From assembly GCA_028274465.1 (NCBI GenBank), contig CM051458.1, positions 74,835,766 through 74,899,765 on the forward strand: DNA of 64,000 bases, in the 5' to 3' direction. Below are positions 1 through 10,775 of this stretch, one piece after another. The notes under the pieces are model-generated. The model searched no databases and was not told where the DNA came from. It saw nothing but the letters and a program-made list of their open reading frames with translations. The DNA is from Plantago ovata. Lineage: Eukaryota > Streptophyta > Magnoliopsida > Lamiales > Plantaginaceae. The translations under genes were made by a program, and so were the position numbers. Within the stretch, counting starts at the first letter, position 1, and each line of letters starts with the position of its first letter.

Positions 1-292
1 CGGGTCTCACAAAGGATCCATCCGCCAGTTGCACAATAGCCCTATGGTCAGATAGTTTTCCAAGGCTACTCTTCTCAAACACATTCAAAGGGAGCACGTT
101 AGAGTAGGATTCCGTGTCTAGTGTGGCACAGACATCTTCAAGCTCACCAATCCTGACCTTAACATCGAAGCTTTTAGGGAGTGGCTCGGGATCCTCTTGC
201 TCCTCTTCACTCTCGTCAGAACCAAGGTCCTTCTCTTCTTCCTTAGCCTGTGGAGGTTCTTCCTTCTTGCAACACTCGCACTTAGCAACCTT
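1..292 (-). pseudogene. Gypsy-1 protease region, partial, altered active-site motif
   Basis: This stretch continues the gag frame beyond the TAG at about 293. It opens with a cysteine/lysine-rich linker (KCECCKKEE), then an acidic stretch, then an aspartic-protease-like segment with ATLDTES followed by NVLPLNVFEKSSL and VQLADGSF. The counterpart in Gypsy-2 reads ATLDTGAGVNVFPMNVYEES. In retroviral-type proteases the catalytic triplet is D-T/S-G; here the glycine is glutamate, so this copy is probably inactive. It is cut by the window edge before reverse transcriptase. Confidence 0.7.
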
Positions 293-1810
293 CTAGATGG
301 TGATTTCGACAGGTAGATCATCAGCCAATGTAATGGAATTTGACTTCTCAGTGTTGCTAGGCAGTTTGCCTTGTTCCCTACTTGCTCCTCGGTCGATCAA
401 CTCTTGCATCTTTTGATGGGCAAGCCTAGTGCTCTCTTCCAACCTATCAAGTCTCGCTCTAGTCTTCTCAGAATCATCTTCATAACGTTTGAGAAAACTT
501 TGGGTGTGATCAACCATCTTTTGCAAGTTCTCCATCAGTTGAGCCGACTTCGACTTCGGTGGCTCTTTCGGAGCGGGGTTTTCGCAGTGGTCATTACCAT
601 AGTTAATCCTACTACGGTCTTGGTTAGGGCCATAAGTTTGTCTAGCCGGTGCATATCCTTGATTGTTCCGGAACCCTCTTCTCCAAAATCCACCTCGAGG
701 ATTCCTACTATCTTGTCCGTAGCTAGCTTCTTGATTACCAAACTCCGTAGCAAAGGCTTCCTCTTCGCCTCTTTGAGCCCAGTTGCCATCATCATGCACA
801 AGCTCCGATCTACACATATGAGCCCCATGCCCATAGTTCTTGCATATTCGACATACTTCGTTCGAAACAGTTGTTCCAGTGGCGCTCTTGAGGACTTGCT
901 TCAATTCGTTGGTAAAGCACTCGAATTGATCCCCATTCCCCCTATACATAGGGGCTTCTTGAGTCGGTGGAGCTTCAGGTCCACGTCTCCTAACCATCGC
1001 TCTTGGGTCCTTGAACTGCGAACCCTTAGAAAGCCTTTCGAAAACTGCCCAGACGGCTTCTGCGGTTTCCTCCCAAATATTGCCTCGGCATTGGAAATCC
1101 ACCACTTGTTGGTTGTCGAAGGTTAGTCCATTGTAGAAGTGTTGGACTAGGTCGGAAAGCTCAAAACCATGGTCAGGGCACTTGTTCGTGAGATCTTGGA
1201 ATCTCTCGAACGCGGTGTAGATGGTCTCATCATAGTCGTGCTTGAATCCAGTGATTTGCGCCTTGAGCGTGGTAGTTAAGGTATGAGGGAAGTATTTTTC
1301 CATGAAAGTTGAAAAAACCTTCTCCCAAGTGTCCAGCGAGCCTGCTGGTAGAGAACTCAACCATGACTTGGCTCTGTCGCCAAGTCCCATAGCAAAAACC
1401 TTCATCCTCAACTCATCCGTTGTTATTTCAGCTCCGGGTCGTGGGAGTTGGTTGACGAAATCATTGATATCGTGCAAGTACCGCATCACATCTTCCCTTG
1501 ATAAGCCATAGAACCTCGGAAGTTGTTGGAATGCATGGTTCTTGATTTCCAGATCTCGAGTTGCAGACGAAAGAACAATCGACGGTTCCCTCATACGATC
1601 CTTGGAGGGTTGAACCCATGCTTTCAGTGGTCTAGCTTCTGCCATTCCGTCGATTTCCTTGAAAAGACAGTGTAGAGATTCAGAGAAATCGGTATCCTCT
1701 ATTTCCTCTAGTTCACTCCTTTGAAGTAGTCTCCTTCTTTGGTGGTAGACTCTGTCGATCTCAGCAATTGAATCAGCAAGCGGTGTTCCCCTAGATCGTG
1801 TATGTGGCAT
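293..1810 (-). CDS. Gypsy-1 gag polyprotein (505 aa)
   Basis: This is the structural protein of the retrotransposon, which would form the cytoplasmic particle around element RNA. The N-terminal third is charged and variable. A retrotransposon gag domain covers roughly residues 90-270, with the block HAFQQLPRFYGLSREDV followed by MKVFAMGLGDRAKSWL. A single CCHC zinc knuckle, CRICKNYGHGAHMC, lies near residue 320 and would bind RNA. The C-terminus is polar with a short coiled region ending at MQELIDRGAS. The start chosen is the first ATG after the leader (MPHTRSRG), which aligns with the start of Gypsy-2 gag. The stop is a TAG, and the same frame continues into protease-like sequence, so the stop is probably a nonsense mutation in a gag-protease frame. 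The reading frame is otherwise open. Confidence 0.85.
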   Translation of the reverse strand: MPHTRSRGTPLADSIAEIDRVYHQRRRLLQRSELEEIEDTDFSESLHCLFKEIDGMAEARPLKAWVQPSKDRMREPSIVLSSATRDLEIKNHAFQQLPRFYGLSREDVMRYLHDINDFVNQLPRPGAEITTDELRMKVFAMGLGDRAKSWLSSLPAGSLDTWEKVFSTFMEKYFPHTLTTTLKAQITGFKHDYDETIYTAFERFQDLTNKCPDHGFELSDLVQHFYNGLTFDNQQVVDFQCRGNIWEETAEAVWAVFERLSKGSQFKDPRAMVRRRGPEAPPTQEAPMYRGNGDQFECFTNELKQVLKSATGTTVSNEVCRICKNYGHGAHMCRSELVHDDGNWAQRGEEEAFATEFGNQEASYGQDSRNPRGGFWRRGFRNNQGYAPARQTYGPNQDRSRINYGNDHCENPAPKEPPKSKSAQLMENLQKMVDHTQSFLKRYEDDSEKTRARLDRLEESTRLAHQKMQELIDRGASREQGKLPSNTEKSNSITLADDLPVEITI

Positions 1811-1934
1811 ACACTATCTGTAACAGACTAGGAAAACAATATCAGAGAGAGATTAAAAAGGAAAACTAAAACTACTAGAATTAGGAATTGAATGCTGAAA
1901 ATATAAACAAATTAAACAGAAAAAAGGAGTATAG

Positions 1935-1952
1935 TCCCCGGCAACGGCGCCA
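1935..1952 (-). other. Gypsy-1 minus-strand primer-binding site
   Basis: The minus strand reads TGGCGCCGTTGCCGGGGA three bases inside the LTR. From memory this is complementary to the 3' end of plant tRNA-Asp, the primer used by Athila/Tat-type gypsy elements. It fixes the LTR boundary and the orientation. The 1811-1934 stretch between it and the gag start is leader without coding potential. Confidence 0.8.
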
Positions 1953-1955
1953 ATT

Positions 1956-3274
1956 TGATGATGCGCGGGATTGTCAGTTCCGGATCAAGCAAATAAATTT
2001 GTTATTTAGCCAAAGGCAATTCAAAACTACAACGAAAACCGTAGTGTAGCAGTAGAATGACCTCGAGTGTCGATCTCTAAGGACTATAACTAGCTTTATC
2101 AAATCTAATTTAGAATATAAAAACAGCAGACGATATAGCAAAGGGTTTTTCTAACAGATACTGGAGATTGGTGATAGTATGGTCCTTCAAAGCATAACGG
2201 GTTAATAATCATGCGTAAATTCCTCGGTTTTGCATGGAGATCTTTGATCAATAACTTGTCCTGTTGCAATTATCAAACACTACGAAGATATAGATTCTGA
2301 TAGGTCTAAGACTAAAGAATTGTCCAATTGTGTTCCGTAATTATTCAACACTACGAAGATATAGATATGCATAGGTCGAAGACCGGTCCAGTTGTGTGCA
2401 ATAATTAATCAACATACGAAGATATAGGTTCCGCTAGATCAAAGAAATAAAGCAATAACACGGAGTATAATGGGCGATATAGCCATTAGCATAATTATCA
2501 ACCCTTCACTAAGAATTCCCATACTATCACCAACAATAAGTTTAGCTACTCATAGTTTTCATGCAATCAACAGAAATCATAGAAGAAAACATGTTGAAAG
2601 ATATATAAAAATAATTATAAAAACTGTAAGATACAATGTTACCGAAGGTTGTCAGTCTCCGAAGAATCGCGATCTTACAAGCTCCAAACTGCTATGAAAA
2701 ATTATCTCCTAAGCTACGAACCCCCAGAACAGGCTCTAGGAAGTTCCTACCTAAAACTACAGAGAAAGGTGAGAGAATAGGTCTGGAAAAGTATGAATTT
2801 CGGAGAAAAACTGAGCAACTATATGTAGGCTTCGAATTTGTTTGGGGCGAAGGGCCCCACACACCGGGCGACTCGCCTGGTGTGGGGCGATTCGCCCCAC
2901 GTCCCGGGCGGTTCGCCCGGGAGTAAAATTCCAGAATTTCCGCATTTTCGACGCGTTTTTGGATTTCTTCCCCTTTTCGGACTCGGTTTCTGACTTCTAG
3001 TGGCCTTCTAACCTCCGGATTTGACCCCTAGACTCCAAATCCTATCCAGAAACCTTCACATACTCCAAATAGGCTTCTGGAACACCAATTCCTTGTCAAC
3101 TTCAATATAATTTCCCTGAAATCCTCGTTTTCAACCAAAACATGTAAAATAAAAACTAAAGGGAAACGTGACACTATTCTAATAAAATGCACTAAAATAT
3201 GGCTAAATTAACATAGAGGATAGCTAAAATAGGTGAAAAAGACTCAAATGAAAGTGTAAAATACACATTCATCA
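1956..3274 (-). repeat. Gypsy-1 5' LTR
   Basis: About 1.32 kb between a TGATGA start (minus strand, at 3274) and a CATCA end beside the primer-binding site. It aligns by eye over its length with the solo LTR at 38067-39339. Both share the opening GAATGTGTATTTTACAC, the GTGTCACGTTTCCC block and a run of GGGCGA/CCGCCC palindromic words (here about 2848-2922). The TATA region seen in the solo LTR is degraded here. Confidence 0.85.
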
Positions 3275-3283
3275 GCTAATCCC

Positions 3284-3988
3284 ATGTGTCCCGAGAATCA
3301 GACTGCCGATCAAGTTGCTGATTTGGAGAATCAAGCCAACAAGGCAAAGTCTGATAAGCATCTTGAGGATGCTAGATCCGCGCAGTGTATTATGCTGGCG
3401 GCAATGAGCAATGAGCTGCAGAGGCAACATGAAAGCATGTTGCCGTATGAGATGCTGAAGCATCTTGAGTCGCTCCTTAAGACGACAGCTAGAAGTGTTG
3501 AATTTGATTTGATCAAAGAGATACACAGATGCAAGATCAATGAAGGAGGGAACATGTCTGAACATGTTTTAAAAATGATTGGTCTCTTTGAAAAGCTTGC
3601 TGATGCCGGTGTTAAGCTAGAGAACAAGATCATGGTGATCTTTGTCCTTCAATCATTGCCGAGTTCGTATTCGCAGTTCATCATTAACTACACGATGAAT
3701 GCGAAGGACGTAACACTGCCCGAACTCCATAATCTGCTGAAGACATATGATCAAACTCTTCCGAAGAAGGAAAAGTCGATCATGTTTGTTGGGCAACCGT
3801 CTAACCCAAACCCGAGAAACAAAGGTGCTAAGGGTAAGGGAAAGTCGGGAGCCAAGGCTAACACTTCGAGTGATAAGCCTAAGCGTCTGAACCAGAAAAG
3901 GAATTTCAAGAGAAGCGGAATGGTACGCACAGATGAATGTCTTTTCTGTAAGCAGAAAGGACATTGGAAGAGATTGCCCTAAGCTGAG
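3284..3988 (+). pseudogene. Copia-1 gag, 5'-truncated and frameshifted
   Basis: This is the nucleocapsid precursor of a copia element. The first visible block is MCPENQTADQ, where Copia-2 has VCPENQTADQ; about 45 N-terminal residues lie beyond Gypsy-1. The UBN2-type gag core follows, with MLAAMSNELQRQHESML and FVLQSLPSSYSQFI. A lysine-rich region leads to a CCHC knuckle beginning CLFCKQKGHWK. The knuckle is broken by a 2-base deletion relative to Copia-2 (GAAGAGATTG here, GAAGAAAGATTG there), so gag ends in KRLP. The frame then moves to the one starting about 3933. A TCG codon at the position of the Copia-2 gag stop shows that the stop there is a private mutation. Confidence 0.8.
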
Positions 3989-6900
3989 GGCAGATCAAGC
4001 TAGGAAGCCACCGGCTTCTAGCTCAGGTATGTTTGTTATTGAAATGAACATGACTACTTTTGACTCCAATGGTTGGGTATTAGATACAGCCTGTGGCTCA
4101 CACATTTGTAATAATGTGCAGGGGCTAATTGATCACAGACTAGTCAAGCAAGGTGAAATCGACTTGCATGTTGGCAACGGCAATCCAGTTGAAGCAAAAC
4201 GCGTTGGACGCTGCAAGATAGATTTACCTTCAGGACAATGTTTAGAACTTGATAACGTTTATTTTGTTCCATCCATTGTCAGAAATATTATTTCCATTCC
4301 ATTGTTAGACAATATGGGTTTTTCCTTTCGATTTGCGAATAATACTTGTTATTTTTCATTGAATGACCAGTATTATGGAAAGGCTCGCTTAGTGAATGGT
4401 TTAGATATTTTACAAAGTAGTCTACCTTTATTTCAAATACATAACAAACAACCGTTCAAGTAGGAAGAATAATCCATCTTATCTATGGCATTGTCGGCTA
4501 GGCCATATCAATGAAACACGGATTCAAAGACTAAGGAAGTTGGACTACTTAGAACCATTTGATTTTGAATCATATGGTACATGCGAATCATGTGTTAAGG
4601 GTAAGATGAAGAACAAACTTTTTGTTGGACAAGGTGTTCGTGCCACTCGCTGCTTAGAGCTCATACATACCGATGTATGTGGACCTTTTAAAGTCCATGC
4701 GCGTGGGGGTTATCCTTACTTCGTTACCTTTACTGACGATTTCTCAAGGTATGGATATATTTATCTTATGAAGAATAAATCCGAGACCTTTGGGAAATTC
4801 AAGGAGTTTAGGAATGAGGTCGAGAATGAATTGAACCTAAGGATAGTCACTCTTCGATCAGATCTAGGAGGTGAATACCTTAGTGAAGAATTTATCGACT
4901 ACTTGAAGGAAAATGGAATACAATCGCAATGGACTCCTCCTGGAACACCACAGTTAAATGGTGTGTCTGAGCGAAGGAATCGAACCCTGTTAGACATGGT
5001 GAGATCAATGATTTGATTCCCGACTCTTCCAAAATATCTGTGGGGATATGCACTACAAACTGCAATCTACATTCTGAACCGTGTACCATCTAAATCAGTG
5101 GAGAAAACTCCTTATGAGTTATGGAAAGGAAAGAAGCCCTCACTAGGCTATCTTAGACCTTGGGGCTGTCCTGCGATAGTCAAACTGATGCTCACTGATA
5201 AGTTAGATGCCAAGGGTGTCAAAGTATACTTCATACGCTATCCTCGTCAGACGAGAGGCTATGAATTCTATCATGCTGAAGATCACAAGGTGATAGTATC
5301 TAGAAACGTCAAGTTTTTAGAAGCAGAATACCTCGAAGAAGAGAGGTTAGATGACATGATAGAACTTGAAGAAATTCAAGACTTTGACACGCGCGAACAT
5401 GAGTTCTCTAAATCTTCTGATTTGGACTCAAGTTCAGTGGGAGCTTTCGAAGCAGACAAGGGTAATGATATGACACTTGCTAGGCATGTCATAGTCAGTG
5501 GGAGTCCTGTGATTAGATCAACAGTTGAAACCACACCAATAGAACCCGTTGTCAACCAACATGTGCAACAAGTTGCACAAGAGCAGCCTCCCGCAAGGGA
5601 ACAGGGTCGCGGGGCGCGACCAGCTGCATCAGTACCCACTGATAATGTTCGTGTTACACGAAGCCAAAAAAGAAAAGCACCAGAACCAGTCGAGCTCCGT
5701 AGGTCGAAGAGGATCCTAAAAGGACCTCAGAAGCAAAGCCTTATGATAGAAGACATCAGTGAACTTGATGTCGGCTTATCAGATCGGGAAGATCCCGAGA
5801 CCTACAAAGAGGCAATAATTGATATTGACTCAGACAAATGGGAAGAGGCCATGGAGTTGGAAATGGACTCCATGTACTAGAACCAAGTTTGGAACTTGGT
5901 AGACTTGCCCCAAGGGGTTAGACCTATTGGGTGCAAATGGGTCTTTAAACGAAAGACAGATGCCGATGGCAAGGTACAAACGCACAAGGCTAGACTTGTG
6001 GCGAAAGGCTACATGCAAAGGTATGGGATCGATTACGATGAAACCTTTTCACCGGTAGCAAAATTGAAGTCCATTCGAATTCTACTTGCGATAGCTGCCT
6101 ACTATGATTATGAGATCTGGAAGATGGATGTAAAAACTGCCTTCCTCAATGGCAACCTTGAGGAAGAGGTCTATATGGTACAGCCGGAAGGTTTTATTAG
6201 TAAAACCAGGGCAAATGCTGTATGCAAATTACAAAGATCCATCTATGGGCTAAAGCATGCGTCTAGGCGCTGGAATATCCGCTTTGATGAAGCTGTCAAA
6301 TCGTTTGACTTCATCAGAAGCAAGGAAGATCCCTGTGTCTACGCTAGGCACAGCGACAAGGGAGTCGTTTTCATGATCATCTATGTTGATGACATTTTGA
6401 TCATGGGAAACAATGTCTCTATGCTAGAAGAGACTAAAGTTTTATTATCAAGTACCTTCTCAATGAAGGACTTGGGTGAAGCGAACTACATCCTAGGGAT
6501 CAAGATCTATAGAGATAGATCCAAGAGGATGTTAGGATTGACATAGTCCACCTACATCGACAAAATACTGAAGCGTTATAAGATGGACGACTCAAAGAGA
6601 GGCTTTCTCCCAACTAGGCATGGGATTGTCTTATCAGTTAAGGATGGTCCTAAAACTGATGAAGAAAGAAATGCAATGAGTCGTGTGCCATATGCTTCGG
6701 CAGTAGGGTCTATAATGTATGCAATGAATTGCACAAGGCCCGATGTGGCATATGCGCTTAGTGTCACTTGTCGACACCAACAGAATCCAGGAGTACCTCA
6801 CTGGACTGTTGTAAAGAACATTCTTAAGTACCTTCGATGGACTAAAGAGATGTTCTTGGTGTTTGGTGGAAAACCAGAATTAAAGATGTCTGGGTATGTC

Positions 6901-7368
6901 GATGCTGGATTTGAATCAGATCCTGATGACTTTAAGTCACAGACAGGATACGTATTCAAATTGAACGGAGGAGCTATCTGTTGGAAGAGTTCTAAGCAAG
7001 CCACGGTTGCTAACTCATCCACAGAAGCCGAGTACATTGCTGCATCAGAAGCATCGAAAGAAGCTGTCTGGATGTCAGAGTTCTTGAAGGAATTGAGGGT
7101 TGTTCCTGCTCCTAGTCCAATAACAATTTATTGTGACAATACGGGCGCCGTCGCTCAAGCTAAGGAGCCTAGATCTACAAACAAGAACAAACATGTACTT
7201 AGAAAGTATCATGTTATACGTGAGATTATTGATAGAGGAGAAGTTAGTATAGAACGTGTCTCTACCACGGACAACGTGGCAGATCCTTTCACCAAGGTCT
7301 TATCAGTGGAAGTCCACTTAAGACATTATGCTAATCTGGGTATTAAGCAGGAAGATGACTGGCTCTAG
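3933..7368 (+). pseudogene. Copia-1 pol: protease, integrase, reverse transcriptase, RNase H (broken)
   Basis: The order is typical of Ty1/copia. The protease shows WVLDTACGSHIC (3.93-4.46 kb). Integrase shows an ELIHTDVCGPF core, FTDDFSRYGY and the end block TPQLNGVSERRNRTLLDM (4.5-5.0 kb). Reverse transcriptase shows GCKWVFKRK, KMDVKTAFLNG and the catalytic YVDD (5.9-6.5 kb). RNase H shows SSTEAEYIAASEA and a YCDNTGAV block (6.6-7.4 kb). In-frame stops fall at 5014 (TGA), 5878 (TAG) and 6544 (TAG), and there is a frameshift near 4460. At 5878 and 6544 Copia-2 has CAG, so these are C-to-T changes. It cannot encode a full polyprotein, but the domains are well preserved. Confidence 0.9.
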
Positions 7369-7382
7369 TCCAAGTGGGAGAT

Positions 7383-9475
7383 TGATAGTGTATATGTCCT
7401 AGAGTCAGTCATTCTTAAGGGCATGCAGCCCTTATAGAGAGCATATATGTACTATTACACAGGTCAACGTAATATAATATATGTTTGTTGTTTGACTATT
7501 GAGTATCGCTTTCATATTTATATTACACCAGGCATGCAGCATGTCATATCTCTATTTCTGTCTATATTGATATTAAACATGTCCCCTCGGGAGATGACCG
7601 ACCACACAGATAGTGGGAGCTATGTGAGTTATCATCTATCCCAAACTCTCCCTAGTCGAGCTTCATCTCGGATGTAGGGGTCTGAATGAACCAACTGAGA
7701 CCAGTATGCGTGGAGGTTATACTTGTTGGAGCAAGTGTGAGCCGATTCCACGGCCACGGAACAGATTGTTGGACACTCAAGAAACGTTCCCATAACTGCG
7801 CATAGTTGTTCGAAGGATGATTACTGAACAATGGAAGTACCCACCGGACACTCCCATCGATGTATACTCTACACCGAAGTGTCTATGGGAACCGGTAAGT
7901 TGTCGAAGTGATGCCAGTCGTCCTTTGGACTTACAGGACTTTATCATCACATTTGTTGCCCCATATCCTTGGTGGACCCGTCGATGTCAGCTCTGAATAA
8001 GCAGTTGACCTAAGACATGATCCAGGATTATGGCTACATACAAATGGGGATGATAAGTGTTTCTGTGAAGGATTCATCTCTCATGTGTAGCACAGGAGAG
8101 TACTGATCATAGTCTTCATAGTTGTGTTGGTAAAGTCACTGGCCAGTGCATCGATATATTATGATGGTCATAAGTATATCTTCGTAACCAAGCAACTCCC
8201 TGAGACGCCCGTGGATGTATTATTGGGATAGACACATCATCGATCCTAGATGCAATCGAGTCAGTCTGATGAAGGGATGTTACCATCGCCGCGTTGAGCG
8301 CAACAGACTTCGCAACGAATGAGTTTGCTTTGAGAAACCTCTCAAACGTCCTCATGTATTAATATTGCAAATGAAACCGTCTAGGAATTCCATTTTGCCT
8401 GGTCTAGGACTTGCTTAATACAATGAGGCCCTATGGGTCACACTATGTGGTGATTCAGCTTATCAGAATATCCTTGAAGATGGAATCGCAATTGATTTGG
8501 AATTAATTGTGATTGATGGATTATGATTGATTTGGAATTAATTATAATATTTAGTGGCTCAATTATTGATTTGGAATTATTAATTAAATTGGCTAATTAA
8601 TTGTATTTTATGTAAATACAATTAAAGATTATATTTTAGAAATATAATATAGGTTTGATTTGAAAGGATATGTTAATTTAGAATTAACATATGCACATGG
8701 GCAAAATCTACTTGGAGTTTGAATTGCCTTAGAACTATAAGTGGGTCCCAAAATCGGGACCCACCTATCTCCCGTAGGACATGCGCGCGCGCGAGCTGAG
8801 TAGGGGAAGGAGTTGAACTCCTTCCTCTATTAGAAGTCCAAGGGATAAGTTAGATTTTCCTGATTGAGTTTTAATTTGATTGGGAATGAATCTAGACTTG
8901 AAATTGGTTTCCTAGTGCGATAAGAATTTGATTCTTATTCCTTTACGAAGTCTAATTGCTTATGCTTTAGACTTCTATTTGACTACTATATATAGTAGAC
9001 TATTAGAGAGCTTTTAACATACAGCTCAATAGACATTCACACAGTTGAATACCCAGTTTTCTTAGAGAAAATAAAAGCTCTCCCCCTCTCCTCTATAAGC
9101 CACGCGCGAAACCCCTTTTACCGGAGGAAAACCGCCGCCCCATCTTCTTGGTCACACAAAGAATATCCTAGCATTCTTCTGATAGGCTGTTCATCCGTGG
9201 ATGCCAAGGTTGAGGTTCTAGGAGCTGGAAACTAACTCTTATTGTCTTACAGATAATCAGAGTATTGCAGATATCTTCGACTTCGACGAAGGAGAAGATA
9301 CACCGGATTATTACGAAGACTTGGAAGTTGTGCTTGCTTTGGAAGTAAGGTTAGTCTTCTAATTGTCGTGTTTAAATACATACGGCATATACATAATCAA
9401 TTAACCTGCATGTTAAGAAATTTTTTGAAATTCCGCTGCGTACCCTAGGGGTAACTCTGACCGTATTTTCTTACA
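7383..9475 (+). repeat. Copia-1 3' LTR
   Basis: About 2.09 kb from TGATAGTGTATATG to TCTTACA, preceded by the polypurine tract AAGTGGGAGAT. It matches the two Copia-2 LTRs (14816-16887 and 22544-24617) and the LTR start at 63794, with scattered substitutions. It includes an AT-rich half, a CGCGCG run at about 8784 and a U3/R-type TATA region at about 8985. Confidence 0.9.
8983..8998 (+). promoter_or_regulatory. Copia LTR TATA-box palindrome
   Basis: CTACTATATATAGTAG is a perfect 16-base palindrome with a TATATATA core, placed about 480 bases before the LTR end. Equivalent sites are at 16416-16431 in the Copia-2 5' LTR and about 24145-24160 in its 3' LTR, where the last base is A. The position suits the RNA polymerase II promoter of the LTR. 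The role is inferred from sequence only. Confidence 0.5.
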
Positions 9476-9568
9476 AGTTCAACATAATGTGAGTTAATTT
9501 GTAGTTTACATGAAGTTAAATTGATATCTTATATCTTTCCTATCTAATGTCGAGTTTCAATTGTTTTA

Positions 9569-10775
9569 GGAAAAAGGACAATGAAGGTAATTCGGTCACG
9601 TATCTCACTGCTGACCCTAGGTCATTAAGACCTGATGAGTAGCTCAACATGGACATGCACAGGACTGCTAGGCAAATTAAGGATTGCACGACGGTATGTT
9701 CTATTAGGTTTGAGTGAAGATGTACAATATCATTTATAATTTTTCGAGTAAAACTTATGAAGTAAATTTGGTTTGGACAGGCTGGTTCCTACATCACGTT
9801 TGTTTTCTTTCAAAAGGTTGATGAGATGTCTCCTTGGTACTATATGTCGTGCTCTTCGTGCAATGGAAATGCGAAGAAGTCTCAAGTTGGTGAACCGTGC
9901 AATAGCATCAAGTGTGCTGGTCAGCCAATCAAAGCTCTCATTCCAAAGTAATCTCCTTCATCAAGTTTATATGATAGTTTCCATATACTTATTGAATCAA
10001 TTGATTTATGATCTAAATTTTTATTTATTATCAAATATAGGTTCCGAGTGAAATTCATAGCTAGAGGTGCTAAGGAAGAGAGAATTTGCGTTGTTGTGTT
10101 TGAAGAAATGATGATGAAGTTTATCAAGAAAACGTGCCAGCAGGTTTATGATGATTGGAAAGAGGTATATTTACTCCATCTATATATATATATTTATCTA
10201 TAAGCATTCAAGAGCGTGTTTGTCATTTTATTTGATATGTCCCTCAAACAGGAGGATGATGAGGATATGATACCAATGGACTTCTCCGTGATGCTGCACC
10301 GTGATTACCTTACTAAAGTGAGAATCACGGAGTATAACTTGAAGGGTGACAAGTTTAAAGAGTTTAGCATTGATGTGATGACCGATGATGCTGATATTCT
10401 CAGGGAGTACGTTAGCATTAGCATTGAGGTATTTTCTGTTGTCATTCGTAGAATAAAACGAATTATTATTATTATGGAAAATTAGTATCATTGTTAATGT
10501 TATGATTATCTTATTATGAGATGTTTCAATATCCTAACTCTATGTTTTATTCTCTAATATATCAGAATGGCGTGTCCAGTTTTAAGTACAATTCGGTTGT
10601 AGGGAAGGGCAAGAAAAAGGTGGTTCTAGATGGACCTGAAAATGCTAACAATGATACTGAAGGCTTCGTCACACCTTGAAAACGTACTTCGTCTTCAGAT
10701 AGTGATGATGAGGATGTCAACACTGGTACTCAGAAATCGAGCAGCAGGATTAAGGCTATCAAAATGGAGAAATAA
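9569..10775 (+). pseudogene. RPA1-like single-stranded DNA-binding protein, 5'-truncated
   Basis: Spliced exons give the C-terminal part of a replication protein A large-subunit-like protein, which binds single-stranded DNA. Exon 1 visible here (9569-9690) reads KKDNEGNSVTYLTADPRSL and contains a TAG. The second (9781-9948) holds SPWYYMSCSSCNG followed by CNSIKC, a CX2C...CX4C zinc ribbon. The third (from about 10041) begins FRVKFIARGAKEERICVVVF, an OB-fold strand pattern. The fourth (10252-10427) has LTKVRITEYNLKGDKFKEFSI. The last ends in an acidic serine tail and IKMEK. A TGA interrupts the tail at about 10677. Splice sites are GT-AG. The upstream OB folds are missing, probably cut off by Copia-1. 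It could be Helitron-borne RPA (favoured) or a host RPA1 paralogue fragment. Confidence 0.7.

Larger units (their letters stand above)
1..3274 (-). mobile_element. Gypsy-1: Ty3/gypsy LTR retrotransposon, 5' part, nested in Copia-1
   Basis: Reading leftward from 3274, the minus strand shows a 5' LTR, a primer-binding site, a leader, a gag frame and the start of a protease. The element then runs off the left edge, so pol and the 3' LTR are not visible. The LTR starts TGATGAATG and ends CATCA. On the plus strand, sequence immediately right of 3274 resumes Copia gag, matching the Copia-2 gag near 18590, so this element was inserted into Copia-1. The tRNA-Asp-type primer site and the gag style suit the Athila/Tat branch of plant Ty3 elements. 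That clade assignment is inference because reverse transcriptase is not in view. A solo LTR of the same family lies at 38067-39339. Confidence 0.85.
3275..9475 (+). mobile_element. Copia-1: Ty1/copia retrotransposon, 3' part (5' end off-window)
   Basis: This is a Ty1/copia element with gag, protease, integrase, reverse transcriptase and RNase H in copia order, then a polypurine tract and a 3' LTR. Its 5' LTR and the gag start lie left of the nested Gypsy-1, outside the window. It is closely related to Copia-2 and serves as a comparison for reconstructing mutations in both. The base after the LTR starts AGTTC, the expected right-hand target duplication, but the left one cannot be seen. It lies upstream of an RPA1-like pseudogene of which only the later exons remain visible. 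Confidence 0.9.

Noticed and set aside
118..1511. Plus-strand open frames overlapping Gypsy-1 gag
   Set aside because: They are antisense shadows of the minus-strand gag-protease frame and show no domain.
2470..2926. Plus-strand small frames in the Gypsy-1 LTR
   Set aside because: They lie entirely within LTR sequence repeated at 38 and 53 kb and show no conserved protein pattern.
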